In this document: in pieces, positions 51,586 through 60,395 of the stretch
Layout of the letters: every line of letters starts with the position of its first letter
Position numbering within the stretch: the stretch's first letter is position 1
Assembly: GCF_042657385.1 (NCBI RefSeq)
Contig: NZ_JBHSLA010000001.1
Span: 930,001-994,000 of the forward strand
Length of the DNA stretch: 64,000 nucleotides
Reading direction: 5' to 3'
Source: Algorimicrobium hallyeonense
GTDB taxonomy: Bacteria; Bacteroidota; Bacteroidia; Flavobacteriales; Flavobacteriaceae
Made by a program: the position numbers and the translations under genes
Notes under the pieces: generated by a model
What the model was told of the DNA's origin: nothing
Databases searched by the model: none
The model's input: only the letters and a program-made list of their open reading frames with translations

Positions 51586-52821
51586 ATGTCGCGTTGGATT
51601 ATTGCTTTAATTATATTTTCAGTTGTCATTTTTGCTGTGGAATTTTACGCCTTTCAGGCACTAAAGGCCATAACTAAAAATAAGCTGATTAAGGGAATTT
51701 GGATTATTTCGGCAATTGCCATTTATGCCTACTTCCTGTATGTTTTATATATAACACCCCGAAGTGCTGGTCAAACCAACACGTTTCAATTGGCAGCTGG
51801 ATTTATGCTCACATTTTTAATTCCGAAATTATTTTTAGTAGTCATTATGTTTGGCGAAGATGTATTTCGTGTATTTAGAAAAGGTTATTCATGGGTGTCG
51901 CCAGGCGTTACGGCAGATTTTGAAAGTCGTCGGATTTTTATTGCCAAAATAGCTTTAGGCTTAGCCGCTATTCCATTTGCTTCTTTTATTTATGGTATTG
52001 TTCAAGGACGATATAACTATAAAGTATTGAAATATCAACTCACTTTTAACGATTTACCAGAAGCTTTTGATGGTTTTAAAATCACACAGATTTCTGATAT
52101 TCATTCCGGAAGTTTTACTAGTAAAGAAAAAATTCAATATGGTGTAGATTTAATCAATCAACAGGAAACAGACCTCATGTTATTTACAGGCGATTTGGTA
52201 AATAATATGGCAACAGAGATGGACGATTGGATAGATATGTTTAAAACCTTGGATGCGCCTTATGGTAAATTTTCCGTGTTGGGAAATCATGATTATGGTG
52301 ATTATGTAGAATGGGACTCCGCTGAAGATAAAGTTAAAAACTTCCAAGCAGTAAAAGATATTCATCCTAAAATTGGATTCGATTTATTATTAGATGAACA
52401 TCGCTACATAGAAAAAGATGGTCAGCGATTAGCTCTGATAGGTGTTGAAAACTGGGGAAAAGGCTTTAATCAAGCTGGCGATTTACAAAAGGCGTCGGCA
52501 AATGTATCCAAAGAGGACTTTAAAATTTTGATGACTCATGATCCATCGCACTGGGAGTATCAAGTAAAAGCAGACGATTTCAATTATCACTTAACCTTAA
52601 GTGGCCATACACATGGTCTGCAAATGGGTATTGAAATACCAGGTTGGTTTAAATGGAGTCCCTCGCAATATATTTACAAACAATGGGCTGGATTATACCA
52701 GGAGTTTGGGCGTTATATTAATGTGAATCGTGGGTTTGGTTATCACGCGTTTCCGGGACGCGTTGGTATTTGGCCAGAAGTAACCGTAATTGAGCTTAAA
52801 AAGGGCGTAAAAAACTCTTAA
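51586..52821 (+). CDS. Membrane-anchored metallophosphoesterase
   Basis: 411 residues from 51586. Four N-terminal hydrophobic segments (about 3-23, 32-54, 65-88 and 120-145) anchor a cytoplasmic or periplasmic metallophosphoesterase domain (about 160-405). The metal ligands are complete: TQISDIHSG, FTGDLVNN, LGNHDYGDY and LSGHTHGLQ. This architecture matches YkuE/YaeI-like phosphodiesterases, some of which act on UDP-sugars or lipids. The substrate is unknown. The gene is separated from the N-glycan operon by a terminator and has its own promoter. Confidence 0.88.
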   Translation: MSRWIIALIIFSVVIFAVEFYAFQALKAITKNKLIKGIWIISAIAIYAYFLYVLYITPRSAGQTNTFQLAAGFMLTFLIPKLFLVVIMFGEDVFRVFRKGYSWVSPGVTADFESRRIFIAKIALGLAAIPFASFIYGIVQGRYNYKVLKYQLTFNDLPEAFDGFKITQISDIHSGSFTSKEKIQYGVDLINQQETDLMLFTGDLVNNMATEMDDWIDMFKTLDAPYGKFSVLGNHDYGDYVEWDSAEDKVKNFQAVKDIHPKIGFDLLLDEHRYIEKDGQRLALIGVENWGKGFNQAGDLQKASANVSKEDFKILMTHDPSHWEYQVKADDFNYHLTLSGHTHGLQMGIEIPGWFKWSPSQYIYKQWAGLYQEFGRYINVNRGFGYHAFPGRVGIWPEVTVIELKKGVKNS

Positions 52822-52918
52822 ACTGATGTATTTGGGCATCTAGCTTTATTGATTGTTAGTCAAAATAAAAAAAATTACGTAGGTTTGTTATAGCACATTT
52901 GGCTTAAACTGATATTGT

Positions 52919-53215
52919 ATGTCAAAATTTGGGGAACTTATAGATGTTAATATTCCTGTTTTATTAGATTTTTTTACGGAATGGAACGACCAATCAACAG
53001 CTATGCATGCAGTATTGCGAGATGTTGCTGCTGCACTTGGTGATAAAGCCAAAGTTATTAAAATTGATGTTGATAAAAATAAGGAATTAGCCGAAGCGCT
53101 TCGCGTTAAAGGCTTGCCAACATTAATTATCTACAAAAATGGTGAAATGAAATGGCGCCATAGTGGAGAACAAGATGCCAACACGCTTATAGGCATTATT
53201 CAAGAATATATTTAA
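52919..53215 (+). CDS. Thioredoxin-fold protein without active-site cysteines
   Basis: 98 residues with the thioredoxin beta-alpha pattern: VLLDFFTEWNDQSTAM, AKVIKIDVDKNKELAEALRVKGLPTLIIYKNGE and a C-terminal helix. The cis-Pro loop GLPT is kept, but the WCGPC motif is replaced by W-N-D-Q-S (residues 22-26), and the protein has no Cys at all. It cannot do thiol-disulfide exchange; a binding or chaperone role is plausible. A -7 box TAGGTTTG is found at 52880-52887. The 3' end overlaps the convergent deacetylase gene by 4 bases. Confidence 0.85.
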   Translation: MSKFGELIDVNIPVLLDFFTEWNDQSTAMHAVLRDVAAALGDKAKVIKIDVDKNKELAEALRVKGLPTLIIYKNGEMKWRHSGEQDANTLIGIIQEYI

Positions 53216-53880
53216 ATAGGTAGCCTTTTAAAGCTATATCCTTTTTCTGAAAAGTAGGCAAGTACTTTAGGTAGTGCATGCATAAGGTTTTTAGAAGCTT
53301 TCACACTATCATGGAATACAATAATACTTCCTGGCTTTGCTTCATTAACAACATTATTATAACAGGTTTCTGGAGCTGTTTCTTTTTCCCAGTCAAAAGA
53401 CAAAATACTCCATGTAACAACCGTATACCCTAATGCTTTCAAGGCTTTCCCTTGACTTGGTTTTATTTGTCCATAAGGCGGTCTAAATAAGCATGATGGA
53501 TGAGCGTCTTGCATAGCAACTTCAGATTTTTCCAATTCAAAATTGATAATTGTTTGTGCTTCACGGATATCCGAAATATAATTTTCTACCGTAGTGCGCC
53601 AACCTTTTAAATGCGTATTCGAATGGTTCCCAACGCGATGACCTTCATTCAGAATATTATGAAAAATTTCGGGATGTTTCTGAATGTTATTGCCAATACA
53701 GAAAAATGTTGCTTCTGCTTGATATTGCTTTAAAGTATCTAGTGTACATTGGGTAATTTCTGGTGTTGGGCCATCATCAAACGTCAGGTATAACACCTTT
53801 TCAGAAGTAGAAAACTCCCAAACATAGTCTGGGAGTATTTTTTTTATAATCTTTGGTGTTTTAACAGGAACAATTCCCAT
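53212..53880 (-). CDS. Polysaccharide deacetylase (NodB/CE4 fold)
   Basis: 222 residues without a clear signal peptide. CE4 motifs are in order: TFDDGP (33-38) with the catalytic and metal Asp, HSNTH (86-90) metal ligands, RPPYG near 143 and FHDS near the end. These enzymes remove acetyl groups from GlcNAc in peptidoglycan or polysaccharides with zinc or cobalt. It follows the DUF2723 gene by 5 bases on the same strand, so a shared transcript is likely. The exact polymer is unknown. Confidence 0.9.
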   Translation of the reverse strand: MGIVPVKTPKIIKKILPDYVWEFSTSEKVLYLTFDDGPTPEITQCTLDTLKQYQAEATFFCIGNNIQKHPEIFHNILNEGHRVGNHSNTHLKGWRTTVENYISDIREAQTIINFELEKSEVAMQDAHPSCLFRPPYGQIKPSQGKALKALGYTVVTWSILSFDWEKETAPETCYNNVVNEAKPGSIIVFHDSVKASKNLMHALPKVLAYFSEKGYSFKRLPI

Positions 53881-53885
53881 ATAGT

Positions 53886-56800
53886 TTATTCTTCTGGTGC
53901 AATACTTATAGTATCTGATTGCAGCATGTCAACATCTATTGGTTCTGGTCGTTCTTCTATTTCGGGTTCAACATCAGGAACGTCATCACCACCATAAAAG
54001 TGACTAAATAGATTTAAGAAATTTGAAAACGTCTTGGTTTCGGTTTTAGCAAATTCTTTATCATAGGTAATCACAACATCCACAATACTCTTATAGCGTT
54101 CAATATCGGTATAAATTTTCTCGAACACATAGCGTTGCTGCTCTTCATCAAGCTTGCTATAATAGGTCAAGTTTTCTTGATATTTTTCAGCGACATCCAT
54201 AAAGAGCTTACGTGCCTTCTCTTGAGAATCAATCTCATAATAAGCACTAATATAGGGTTCTAACAAGGTATAATAACCAAAGTAATCTACTGGCATATTA
54301 TCCATAGCAATGTCAGCAATCTCTTCGGCTTTTTCTGGTTGATCTTCATTAATTAATTGTTCAATTAAACGGGCAAGATTTCCGCGATAGGTAATGGAGT
54401 TTTTACGTGTTTCCACATCGTGATAAATATCGGGACTTCCGCTATTTCCCCAATCCCAGTTTTTAACCTTGTTATACATAAAATCACTGTCAACGCGACC
54501 CATATCAAAAGGATTGGCTCTGTTAACTGGTGTTTTTATTGGAACTAATTTATAAACCATGCCATCTAATTGTAAGTAATCTTTCATCCAGATGTAATCG
54601 TCGTTTCCAAAAGCACCACCTGTAAAATAAATAGGACGTTTCCAGTCGTTGGTAGCAATGATATCCAACATTAACAAACGATTTTTATAAATGGCACCAT
54701 CGGTAATTCTGATATTCACATAGTCTTCAATTTTATCGGCATCCTTCTCTTTAACGATGCCGTATTTCAAGACATTTTCTTTGTTTACTGGCACGCGAAT
54801 ATTTTCAACTGGAAAATAATTCGACTTCTGATATTGAATCGGATAATAACTTGGATCCTCGCCTCGCATTTGTAAAATGTAACTCATTTTTGTTTTCGGA
54901 TTATCACTGCTAACAAAATCCATAAAGTCCTTAATAAGCAAGGTATTCTTGTTCATAACGGGTTGCAGTCTTCCTTGTGCATCTCTATATTCAATTTGTT
55001 TAGGAACATAGTCGCGCGTACCCGAACGGTATTGTTCATGTGTTAATGTTGAAGGAATAGGGTCGCTATCATACGCTTTACGTTTCATTTGGTCTATATA
55101 CCAATCCGTTTGGAATAAACTGGTGTTTACAACACGAACATCGGTTCTGTAGCCTTCAATTTCTTGGGCATACCAGAGGGCAAAGGTGTCATTGTCTCCA
55201 ATGGAGAATAAAATACCGTTCTCTTCACAAGAATCCAGATACATTTTTGCCATGGCACGCGCTGTATATTTATCAGAACGGTCATGATCATCCCAGTTAT
55301 TAGCCGCTAAAATTCCTGGAACAAGAATTAGACATAAAATGGTAACAGCTGGCGCTAAGGCTTTCGATTTGATTTTGGTTTTAAGCATATCTACTATAGC
55401 ATAAACACCAAAACCTATCCACAGCGCAAACACGTAAAAGGAGCCAACTAAAGAATAATCTCGTTCTCGTGGTTCAAACGGTCTCACATTGGTATACACT
55501 TGAATGGCTAATCCTGTAAATAGGAAGAAAACCAACATCACCCAGAATAGTTTTTTGTCTTTATTGTAAAGAAAGAATAAACCTATGAGGCCAAGTATAA
55601 AAGGTAAGAAGAAATAGGTGTTTCGCGCTTTGTTGTTTTTTACATCGCTAGGTAAATCGGTTTGTGGTAGTCCTAAATGCCATTCGTCAATAAAACCAAT
55701 GCCACTTAACCAGTTGCCATTAAAATCATCAAGTTTACCTTGAACATCATTTTGGCGACCTACAAAATTCCACATAAAATAACGCCAATACATATAGCCT
55801 AATTGGTATTCTAGCATATAGGCAACATTGCTTCCTAATGACGGTTTTTCTACATCAATAATCTGACTATTTTGACTCAAAAATTTGTGGTAATCCTCAT
55901 AATCTACCATGCCGTTGGCAATTTCATTTTTGAAGTTGTTAACGGCAGCGCGAAGCTCGTTATCCATTTGGTATTCAGGTTTCAGTTTGAAATCCAAATA
56001 CCCAGTAAAAATCATATAATTTTCAGCATTTTCGCCACTCCACATACGTGGTAGAATGGAGGCGTGTTCCGAATTATAATTCTGGCGAGCTTTTTCCCAG
56101 TCGTTTATAATAACGTACTTTCCAGTTTTTAAGTCTTTTTCGTAGTTTGGCTTGTCATCAATATACGGTTCGTTTTCGTCTAAACCAGAATACTGATCGG
56201 TAAATTGTGGTCCATAAAACAAATGGGTTTCGGGATATTGTTCTAAATTATAATAAGCCAGAAGTTCGCGTGCATCACTAGGGTCGTTTTCATTAATTAC
56301 CACATCGGCATTGGCACGAATAGGTAGCATAAGCCATGACGAAAAACCTATTATAACAAAGGTAATACAAAGTAAACCGGTATTAAGATGTTTGTAATTT
56401 TTGTTATGTGTATATTTTAATCCGAAATAAACTAATGCAATCAATGCAATACTAGCAAAGATAGTTCCCGAGTGAAATGGTAATCCGAAGGAATTGACGA
56501 AGAAAATTTCAGTTGCACTAAAAATACGTAGAATATTAGGTGCTAATAATTTAAAGATAAAAAGTAGAATAGCTATAGATACTACATTGGCAATAATGAA
56601 GTTTTTTATAGTAACCGTTTTATAATTTTTGAAATAATAAATTAATCCAATAGCAGGAATGGTTAATAATCCCATAAAGTGAACACCAAAGGACAGTCCA
56701 ATAATAAAAGCTATTAGAATGAGCCAACGGTTTCCTCTAGGGTTGTCCATATCACGTTCCCAACGAAGGCCAAGCCAGAATAAAACAGACATAATTAAAG

Positions 56801-57254
56801 TGGCCATGGCGTAAACTTCCGTTTCAACGGCATTAAACCAAAACGAATCGGTAAATGTAAACGCTAAACTTCCTACTAAGGCACTCCCTAAAATTGCAAT
56901 TTTTTGAGTTTTGTTAAGTGTCTCTGCTTCGCCAACTAACTTTCTTAATAAAAGTGTGATGGTAAAAAACATGAATAAAATAGTAAATGCACTTGCTACC
57001 GCACTCATCATATTTAGCATAAAACCAACTTGCGAAGGCTCCAAAGCAAACATAGAAAAGAAGGCACCAAACATTTGAAACAGTGGTGCTCCAGGTGGAT
57101 GGCCAACTTGTAATTTGGCTGATGTTAGGATGTATTCACCTGCATCCCAAAAGCTTACAGTTGGCTCAACTGTTAGTCCGAATGTGATGAATGCGACTAA
57201 AAAAGCGAACCATCCTAAAATAGTATTCCACTTTTTAAAGCTAATATGTGTCAT
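53886..57254 (-). CDS. DUF2723 (GT117-type) multi-spanning protein
   Basis: 1122 residues from the ATG at 57254 (MTHISFKKWN); an earlier ATG (57308) adds 18 residues without support. The N-terminal half is a polytopic membrane region of about 12 helices with the DUF2723 signature SFWDAGEYILTSAKLQVGHPPGAP (seen in two adjoining pieces around residues 33-57). It resembles dolichol-mannose-type C-family glycosyltransferases, where the early Asp is catalytic. The C-terminal 450 residues are soluble with repeats of helices and an acidic tail. It is likely to transfer a sugar from a lipid carrier to envelope proteins or polymers (inference). The neighbour deacetylase may modify the same product. 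Confidence 0.88.
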   Translation of the reverse strand: MTHISFKKWNTILGWFAFLVAFITFGLTVEPTVSFWDAGEYILTSAKLQVGHPPGAPLFQMFGAFFSMFALEPSQVGFMLNMMSAVASAFTILFMFFTITLLLRKLVGEAETLNKTQKIAILGSALVGSLAFTFTDSFWFNAVETEVYAMATLIMSVLFWLGLRWERDMDNPRGNRWLILIAFIIGLSFGVHFMGLLTIPAIGLIYYFKNYKTVTIKNFIIANVVSIAILLFIFKLLAPNILRIFSATEIFFVNSFGLPFHSGTIFASIALIALVYFGLKYTHNKNYKHLNTGLLCITFVIIGFSSWLMLPIRANADVVINENDPSDARELLAYYNLEQYPETHLFYGPQFTDQYSGLDENEPYIDDKPNYEKDLKTGKYVIINDWEKARQNYNSEHASILPRMWSGENAENYMIFTGYLDFKLKPEYQMDNELRAAVNNFKNEIANGMVDYEDYHKFLSQNSQIIDVEKPSLGSNVAYMLEYQLGYMYWRYFMWNFVGRQNDVQGKLDDFNGNWLSGIGFIDEWHLGLPQTDLPSDVKNNKARNTYFFLPFILGLIGLFFLYNKDKKLFWVMLVFFLFTGLAIQVYTNVRPFEPRERDYSLVGSFYVFALWIGFGVYAIVDMLKTKIKSKALAPAVTILCLILVPGILAANNWDDHDRSDKYTARAMAKMYLDSCEENGILFSIGDNDTFALWYAQEIEGYRTDVRVVNTSLFQTDWYIDQMKRKAYDSDPIPSTLTHEQYRSGTRDYVPKQIEYRDAQGRLQPVMNKNTLLIKDFMDFVSSDNPKTKMSYILQMRGEDPSYYPIQYQKSNYFPVENIRVPVNKENVLKYGIVKEKDADKIEDYVNIRITDGAIYKNRLLMLDIIATNDWKRPIYFTGGAFGNDDYIWMKDYLQLDGMVYKLVPIKTPVNRANPFDMGRVDSDFMYNKVKNWDWGNSGSPDIYHDVETRKNSITYRGNLARLIEQLINEDQPEKAEEIADIAMDNMPVDYFGYYTLLEPYISAYYEIDSQEKARKLFMDVAEKYQENLTYYSKLDEEQQRYVFEKIYTDIERYKSIVDVVITYDKEFAKTETKTFSNFLNLFSHFYGGDDVPDVEPEIEERPEPIDVDMLQSDTISIAPEE

Positions 57255-57357
57255 GTAATTGCAATTTTTAGATGAGGCGAATTTAACAATAAATATCAAA
57301 TTTGACATGCTTTTAAGGAAACGTTAAGTATTTAGATAATTTTTTATTCAAAAAATG

Positions 57358-57388
57358 CTTGCGCAAATAAATAATTGTTTTAAATTTG
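57358..57388 (+). promoter_or_regulatory. Promoter of tRNA-Gln
   Basis: CTTG (57358-57361), exactly 19 bases, TAAATTTG (57381-57388). Both boxes fit the Bacteroidota consensus; transcription would start about 10 bases before the mature tRNA 5' end. Confidence 0.75.
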
Positions 57389-57405
57389 CATCCTCAATAC
57401 GAGAT

Positions 57406-57478
57406 TGGCCTATGGTGTAACTGGTAACACGTTGGTTTTTGGTACCAAAGAGTCTAGGTTCGAGACCTAGTGGGCCAA
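57406..57478 (+). tRNA. tRNA-Gln (TTG)
   Basis: 73 nt. Acceptor TGGCCTA/TGGGCCA (one U-G), D-stem GTGT/ACAC, anticodon stem TTGGT/ACCAA with anticodon TTG at 57439-57441, and T-arm CTAGG-TTCGAGA-CCTAG. Discriminator A57478; CCA not encoded. Followed by a strong terminator. Confidence 0.95.
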
Positions 57479-57490
57479 CTAGTTAAAGAG

Positions 57491-57522
57491 AATCCTAATC
57501 ATTTTTATGGTTAGGATTTTTT
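57491..57522 (+). terminator. Terminator of tRNA-Gln
   Basis: AATCCTAATCAT (57491-57502) pairs with ATGGTTAGGATT (57507-57518), 12 bp with one U-G, TTTT loop, then a T-run. Confidence 0.85.
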
Positions 57523-57611
57523 GATTTTAGTCGGTAATGATTAATGCGCTTCTTTTTTTTTAATAGAAACTAATCATACGCTTTGCTGACTGTACAATCA
57601 TAATTTAAACA

Positions 57612-57640
57612 AAAAGCCTCCGATTAATTCGGAGGCTTTT
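57612..57640 (-). terminator. Terminator of the Usp gene
   Basis: AAAAGCCTCCGA (57612-57623) pairs with TCGGAGGCTTTT (57629-57640), with U residues on the minus strand, 23 bases after the stop. Confidence 0.85.
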
Positions 57641-57663
57641 ATGTTTATATAACATTTTGGTCA

Positions 57664-58488
57664 TTATATTTTAAAAGTAACCACTGGTCGTTTGGCGTGG
57701 TTTACTAAGTCTTCGCTAATACTGCCATTGAAGAAATGAGCAATACCTTGTCTGCCGTGTGTACTAATACCTATTAAATCGGCTCCCACAACGTGCGAGA
57801 AGTTTAAGATTCCTTTTTCAACGCTGTCATCATTATATATGGAAATGGTGTAATTTTCAAAGTCATTACCCGATATAAAATCTAATATTCTGCCTTTAGC
57901 GACATCTGTCGTTACAAAGTTGTTAGCGGTATTTACAAATAGTAAATGAATTTTTGCGTCTAAAGCTTCCGCTAATTTAATAGCTTGTTTGTATGTTCCT
58001 TTATTATCATTTTTAAAATCTGAAGCAAAAACAAAATCGTTTATTTCAAAATTGTCATGCTCGTTTTTAATCACGAGAACAGGTGATTCGGCAGTTCTCA
58101 CCACTTTCTCAGTGTTGGAACCAATAAACATTTCTTTAAAACCATTGGCACCATGAGAACCCATAACAATTAAGTCAATTCCATGTTCCTTACAGGTGTT
58201 TGTAATGCCTGTAAATGTTTGATTAAAATCTACTGTTTCGTGAATAACTATATCATTTAAGTAATCTTGAGACATCGTTTTTTCAAATTTTTGATGCGCT
58301 AATTTCATAAAAAACATGGCTTCGGGTAACTCACTATATTGGCTTAAAGCATCCACCTGATCTAATGGAAGCTCCAACATGTGGAGTAAATAAATTTCAC
58401 TATCATGTTTTTTTGCTAATTGAGCGGCGACTTTTAAAGCCTGTTCTGCTTCTTTTGAAAAATCGGTAGGAACAAGAATTTTTTTCAT
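57664..58488 (-). CDS. Universal stress protein, double Usp domain
   Basis: 274 residues containing two Usp folds. The first (1 to about 140) begins KKILVPTDFSKEAEQAL and has the nucleotide-binding pattern VMGSHGANGFKEMFIGSNTEKVVRTAESPVLVIK. The second (about 150-274) is less conserved but keeps GISTHGRQGIAHFFNGSISEDLV. Both have G-x-x-G-x(9)-G-like loops, so ATP binding is likely. In this phylum such proteins respond to stress or redox change. It has its own terminator and no operon partners. Confidence 0.92.
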   Translation of the reverse strand: MKKILVPTDFSKEAEQALKVAAQLAKKHDSEIYLLHMLELPLDQVDALSQYSELPEAMFFMKLAHQKFEKTMSQDYLNDIVIHETVDFNQTFTGITNTCKEHGIDLIVMGSHGANGFKEMFIGSNTEKVVRTAESPVLVIKNEHDNFEINDFVFASDFKNDNKGTYKQAIKLAEALDAKIHLLFVNTANNFVTTDVAKGRILDFISGNDFENYTISIYNDDSVEKGILNFSHVVGADLIGISTHGRQGIAHFFNGSISEDLVNHAKRPVVTFKI

Positions 58489-58554
58489 AGGATGGTTTTT
58501 TTATCTGTTGGTTTCAATCACTAATTTAAGAATAAAAATTGATATTTCATTAAT

Positions 58555-58585
58555 TATGGAATTCAATAAAATTATTGTATATTTG
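58555..58585 (+). promoter_or_regulatory. Promoter of rimP-nusA-infB
   Basis: TATG (58555-58558, one mismatch to TTTG), 19 bases, TATATTTG (58578-58585). Transcription would start near 58591, so the leader to rimP is about 68 bases and contains a terminator hairpin. Confidence 0.65.
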
Positions 58586-58610
58586 CAGCGTTGTAAGAAA
58601 AAGAATAAAT

Positions 58611-58636
58611 GAGGGGACCTGAAGTCCCCTCTTTTT
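58611..58636 (+). terminator. Intrinsic terminator inside the rimP leader (candidate attenuator)
   Basis: GAGGGGAC (58611-58618) pairs perfectly with GTCCCCTC (58624-58631), 5-nt loop, five T. It lies about 20 bases after the predicted start site and 23 bases before the rimP ATG, with no gene between it and the promoter to terminate. Confidence 0.75.
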
Positions 58637-58658
58637 ATACCAATTTTTTGTATCAAAT

Positions 58659-59120
58659 ATGTTAAGAAAAACTGTAGAAACCTTATTGAATGATGCCCTT
58701 GAGGAGCGAGAAGATTTATTTCTAATCGATTTTACCATGGGCGAAGACAATTCCATTTCAATTATTATAGATGGCGATCATGGTGTAACCGTTGATGATT
58801 GCGTGTTTATTAGTCGTGCTATTGAGCATAATATTGATCGAGAAGAACATGATTTTTCATTAGAAGTAGCTTCAGGAGGTGCAACAGCGCCTTTAGTTCA
58901 TACCAGACAATACAAGAAAAACATTGGTAGAGATTTAGAAATTAGAACAAAAGAAGAAGAAGTAACCGGCCAGCTTACAAAAGCAACCGATACACACATT
59001 ACTTTAGCGTGGAAGGCAAGAGAGCCGAAACCTGTAGGTAAAGGAAAAGTAACAGTACAAAAAGAGGCAGAAATAGCCTATCAAGATATTGTAGAAGCAA
59101 AAGTTATGATAAAATTTTAA
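58659..59120 (+). CDS. rimP: Ribosome maturation factor RimP
   Basis: 153 residues, normal size. The N-terminal domain has ISRAIEHNIDREEHDFSLEVASGGATAPL, the RimP core, and the C-terminal Sm-like barrel has the pattern RDLEIRTKEEEVTGQLTKA. It aids 30S assembly. First gene of the widely conserved rimP-nusA-infB operon; nusA follows after 13 bases. See the leader hairpin for likely regulation. Confidence 0.95.
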   Translation: MLRKTVETLLNDALEEREDLFLIDFTMGEDNSISIIIDGDHGVTVDDCVFISRAIEHNIDREEHDFSLEVASGGATAPLVHTRQYKKNIGRDLEIRTKEEEVTGQLTKATDTHITLAWKAREPKPVGKGKVTVQKEAEIAYQDIVEAKVMIKF

Positions 59121-59133
59121 TTCAAAGAGAGAT

Positions 59134-60366
59134 ATGGAGAATCTTGCGTTAATTGACTCATTTTCGGAGTTTAAAGACGATAAATTAATCGATCGTGTAA
59201 CGTTAATGGCGATTTTAGAAGACGTTTTTAGAAACGCCCTTAAGAAGAAGTTTGGTGATGATGATAATTTTGATATTATTATTAATCCAGATAAAGGCGA
59301 TTTAGAAATATGGAGAAATCGTATAGTTGTTGCAGATGGTGAAGTAGAAGAGCCAAATCAAGAAATTTCATTATCGGAAGCTCGAAAAATTGAGCCAGAT
59401 TTTGAAGTAGGTGAAGACGTATCAGAAGAAGTAAAACTAATTGATTTAGGACGTCGTTCAATATTAGCATTAAGACAAAACTTAATTTCTAAAATACACG
59501 AACACGATAACACGAATATCTATAAGCAATTTAAAGATTTAGTTGGTGAAATTTATACAGCAGAAGTGCATCATATTCGTCACAGAGCTGTAATTTTGTT
59601 AGATGATGATGGGAATGAAATTATTCTTCCAAAAGAAAAACAAATTCCTTCAGATTTCTTTAGAAAAGGAGATAACGTTCGTGGTATTATAGAAAGTGTT
59701 GAGCTTAAAGGTAATAAGCCAGCTATTATTATGTCTAGAACAGCGCCTGTATTTTTAGAGAAGTTGTTTGAGCAGGAAATACCAGAAGTTTTTGATGGTT
59801 TAATTACAATTAAAAATGTGGTGCGTATTCCAGGAGAGAAAGCCAAAGTAGCGGTGGACTCTTATGATGATAGAATAGATCCAGTTGGAGCTTGTGTAGG
59901 TATGAAAGGTTCTAGAATTCACGGAATTGTTCGCGAATTAGGAAACGAAAATATTGACGTTATTAATTACACAAGCAACTTGCAATTATATATTACAAGA
60001 GCATTAAGTCCAGCACGTGTAACATCCATCAAAATTGATGAAGAAAATAAACGTGCCGAAGCTATATTAAAACCAGAAGAGGTTAGTAAAGCCATTGGAC
60101 GTGGTGGTCATAACATCCGTTTAGCAGGCCAATTAACGGGCTACGAGATTGATGTATTTAGAGAGGGAGCTGAGGAAGATGTGGAATTATCAGAATTCCG
60201 CGATGAAATTGAACCTTGGATTATTAAAGAATTTAGTAAAGTTGGTTTAGATACAGCTAAGAGTATACTAGAACAAGATGTTCAGGACTTGGTTAAGAGA
60301 ACCGATTTAGAAGAAGAAACAATTATTGAAATAATTAGAATTCTTAAAGAAGAATTCGAAGATTAA
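59134..60366 (+). CDS. nusA: Transcription factor NusA
   Basis: 410 residues. The N-terminal RNA-polymerase-binding domain (about 1-125) is followed by an S1 domain (about 130-200). Two KH domains follow, with VGACVGMKGSRIHGIVRELGNENIDV and AIGRGGHNIRLAGQLTGYEIDV (both GxxG loops intact). A short acidic C-terminus lacks the E. coli acidic repeats (that protein is 495 residues). NusA modulates pausing and termination, and is a known autoregulator of its operon in E. coli, which makes the leader terminator of interest. Confidence 0.97.
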   Translation: MENLALIDSFSEFKDDKLIDRVTLMAILEDVFRNALKKKFGDDDNFDIIINPDKGDLEIWRNRIVVADGEVEEPNQEISLSEARKIEPDFEVGEDVSEEVKLIDLGRRSILALRQNLISKIHEHDNTNIYKQFKDLVGEIYTAEVHHIRHRAVILLDDDGNEIILPKEKQIPSDFFRKGDNVRGIIESVELKGNKPAIIMSRTAPVFLEKLFEQEIPEVFDGLITIKNVVRIPGEKAKVAVDSYDDRIDPVGACVGMKGSRIHGIVRELGNENIDVINYTSNLQLYITRALSPARVTSIKIDEENKRAEAILKPEEVSKAIGRGGHNIRLAGQLTGYEIDVFREGAEEDVELSEFRDEIEPWIIKEFSKVGLDTAKSILEQDVQDLVKRTDLEEETIIEIIRILKEEFED

Positions 60367-60395
60367 CATATATTAGGTTATATTAAAGGCGATTT

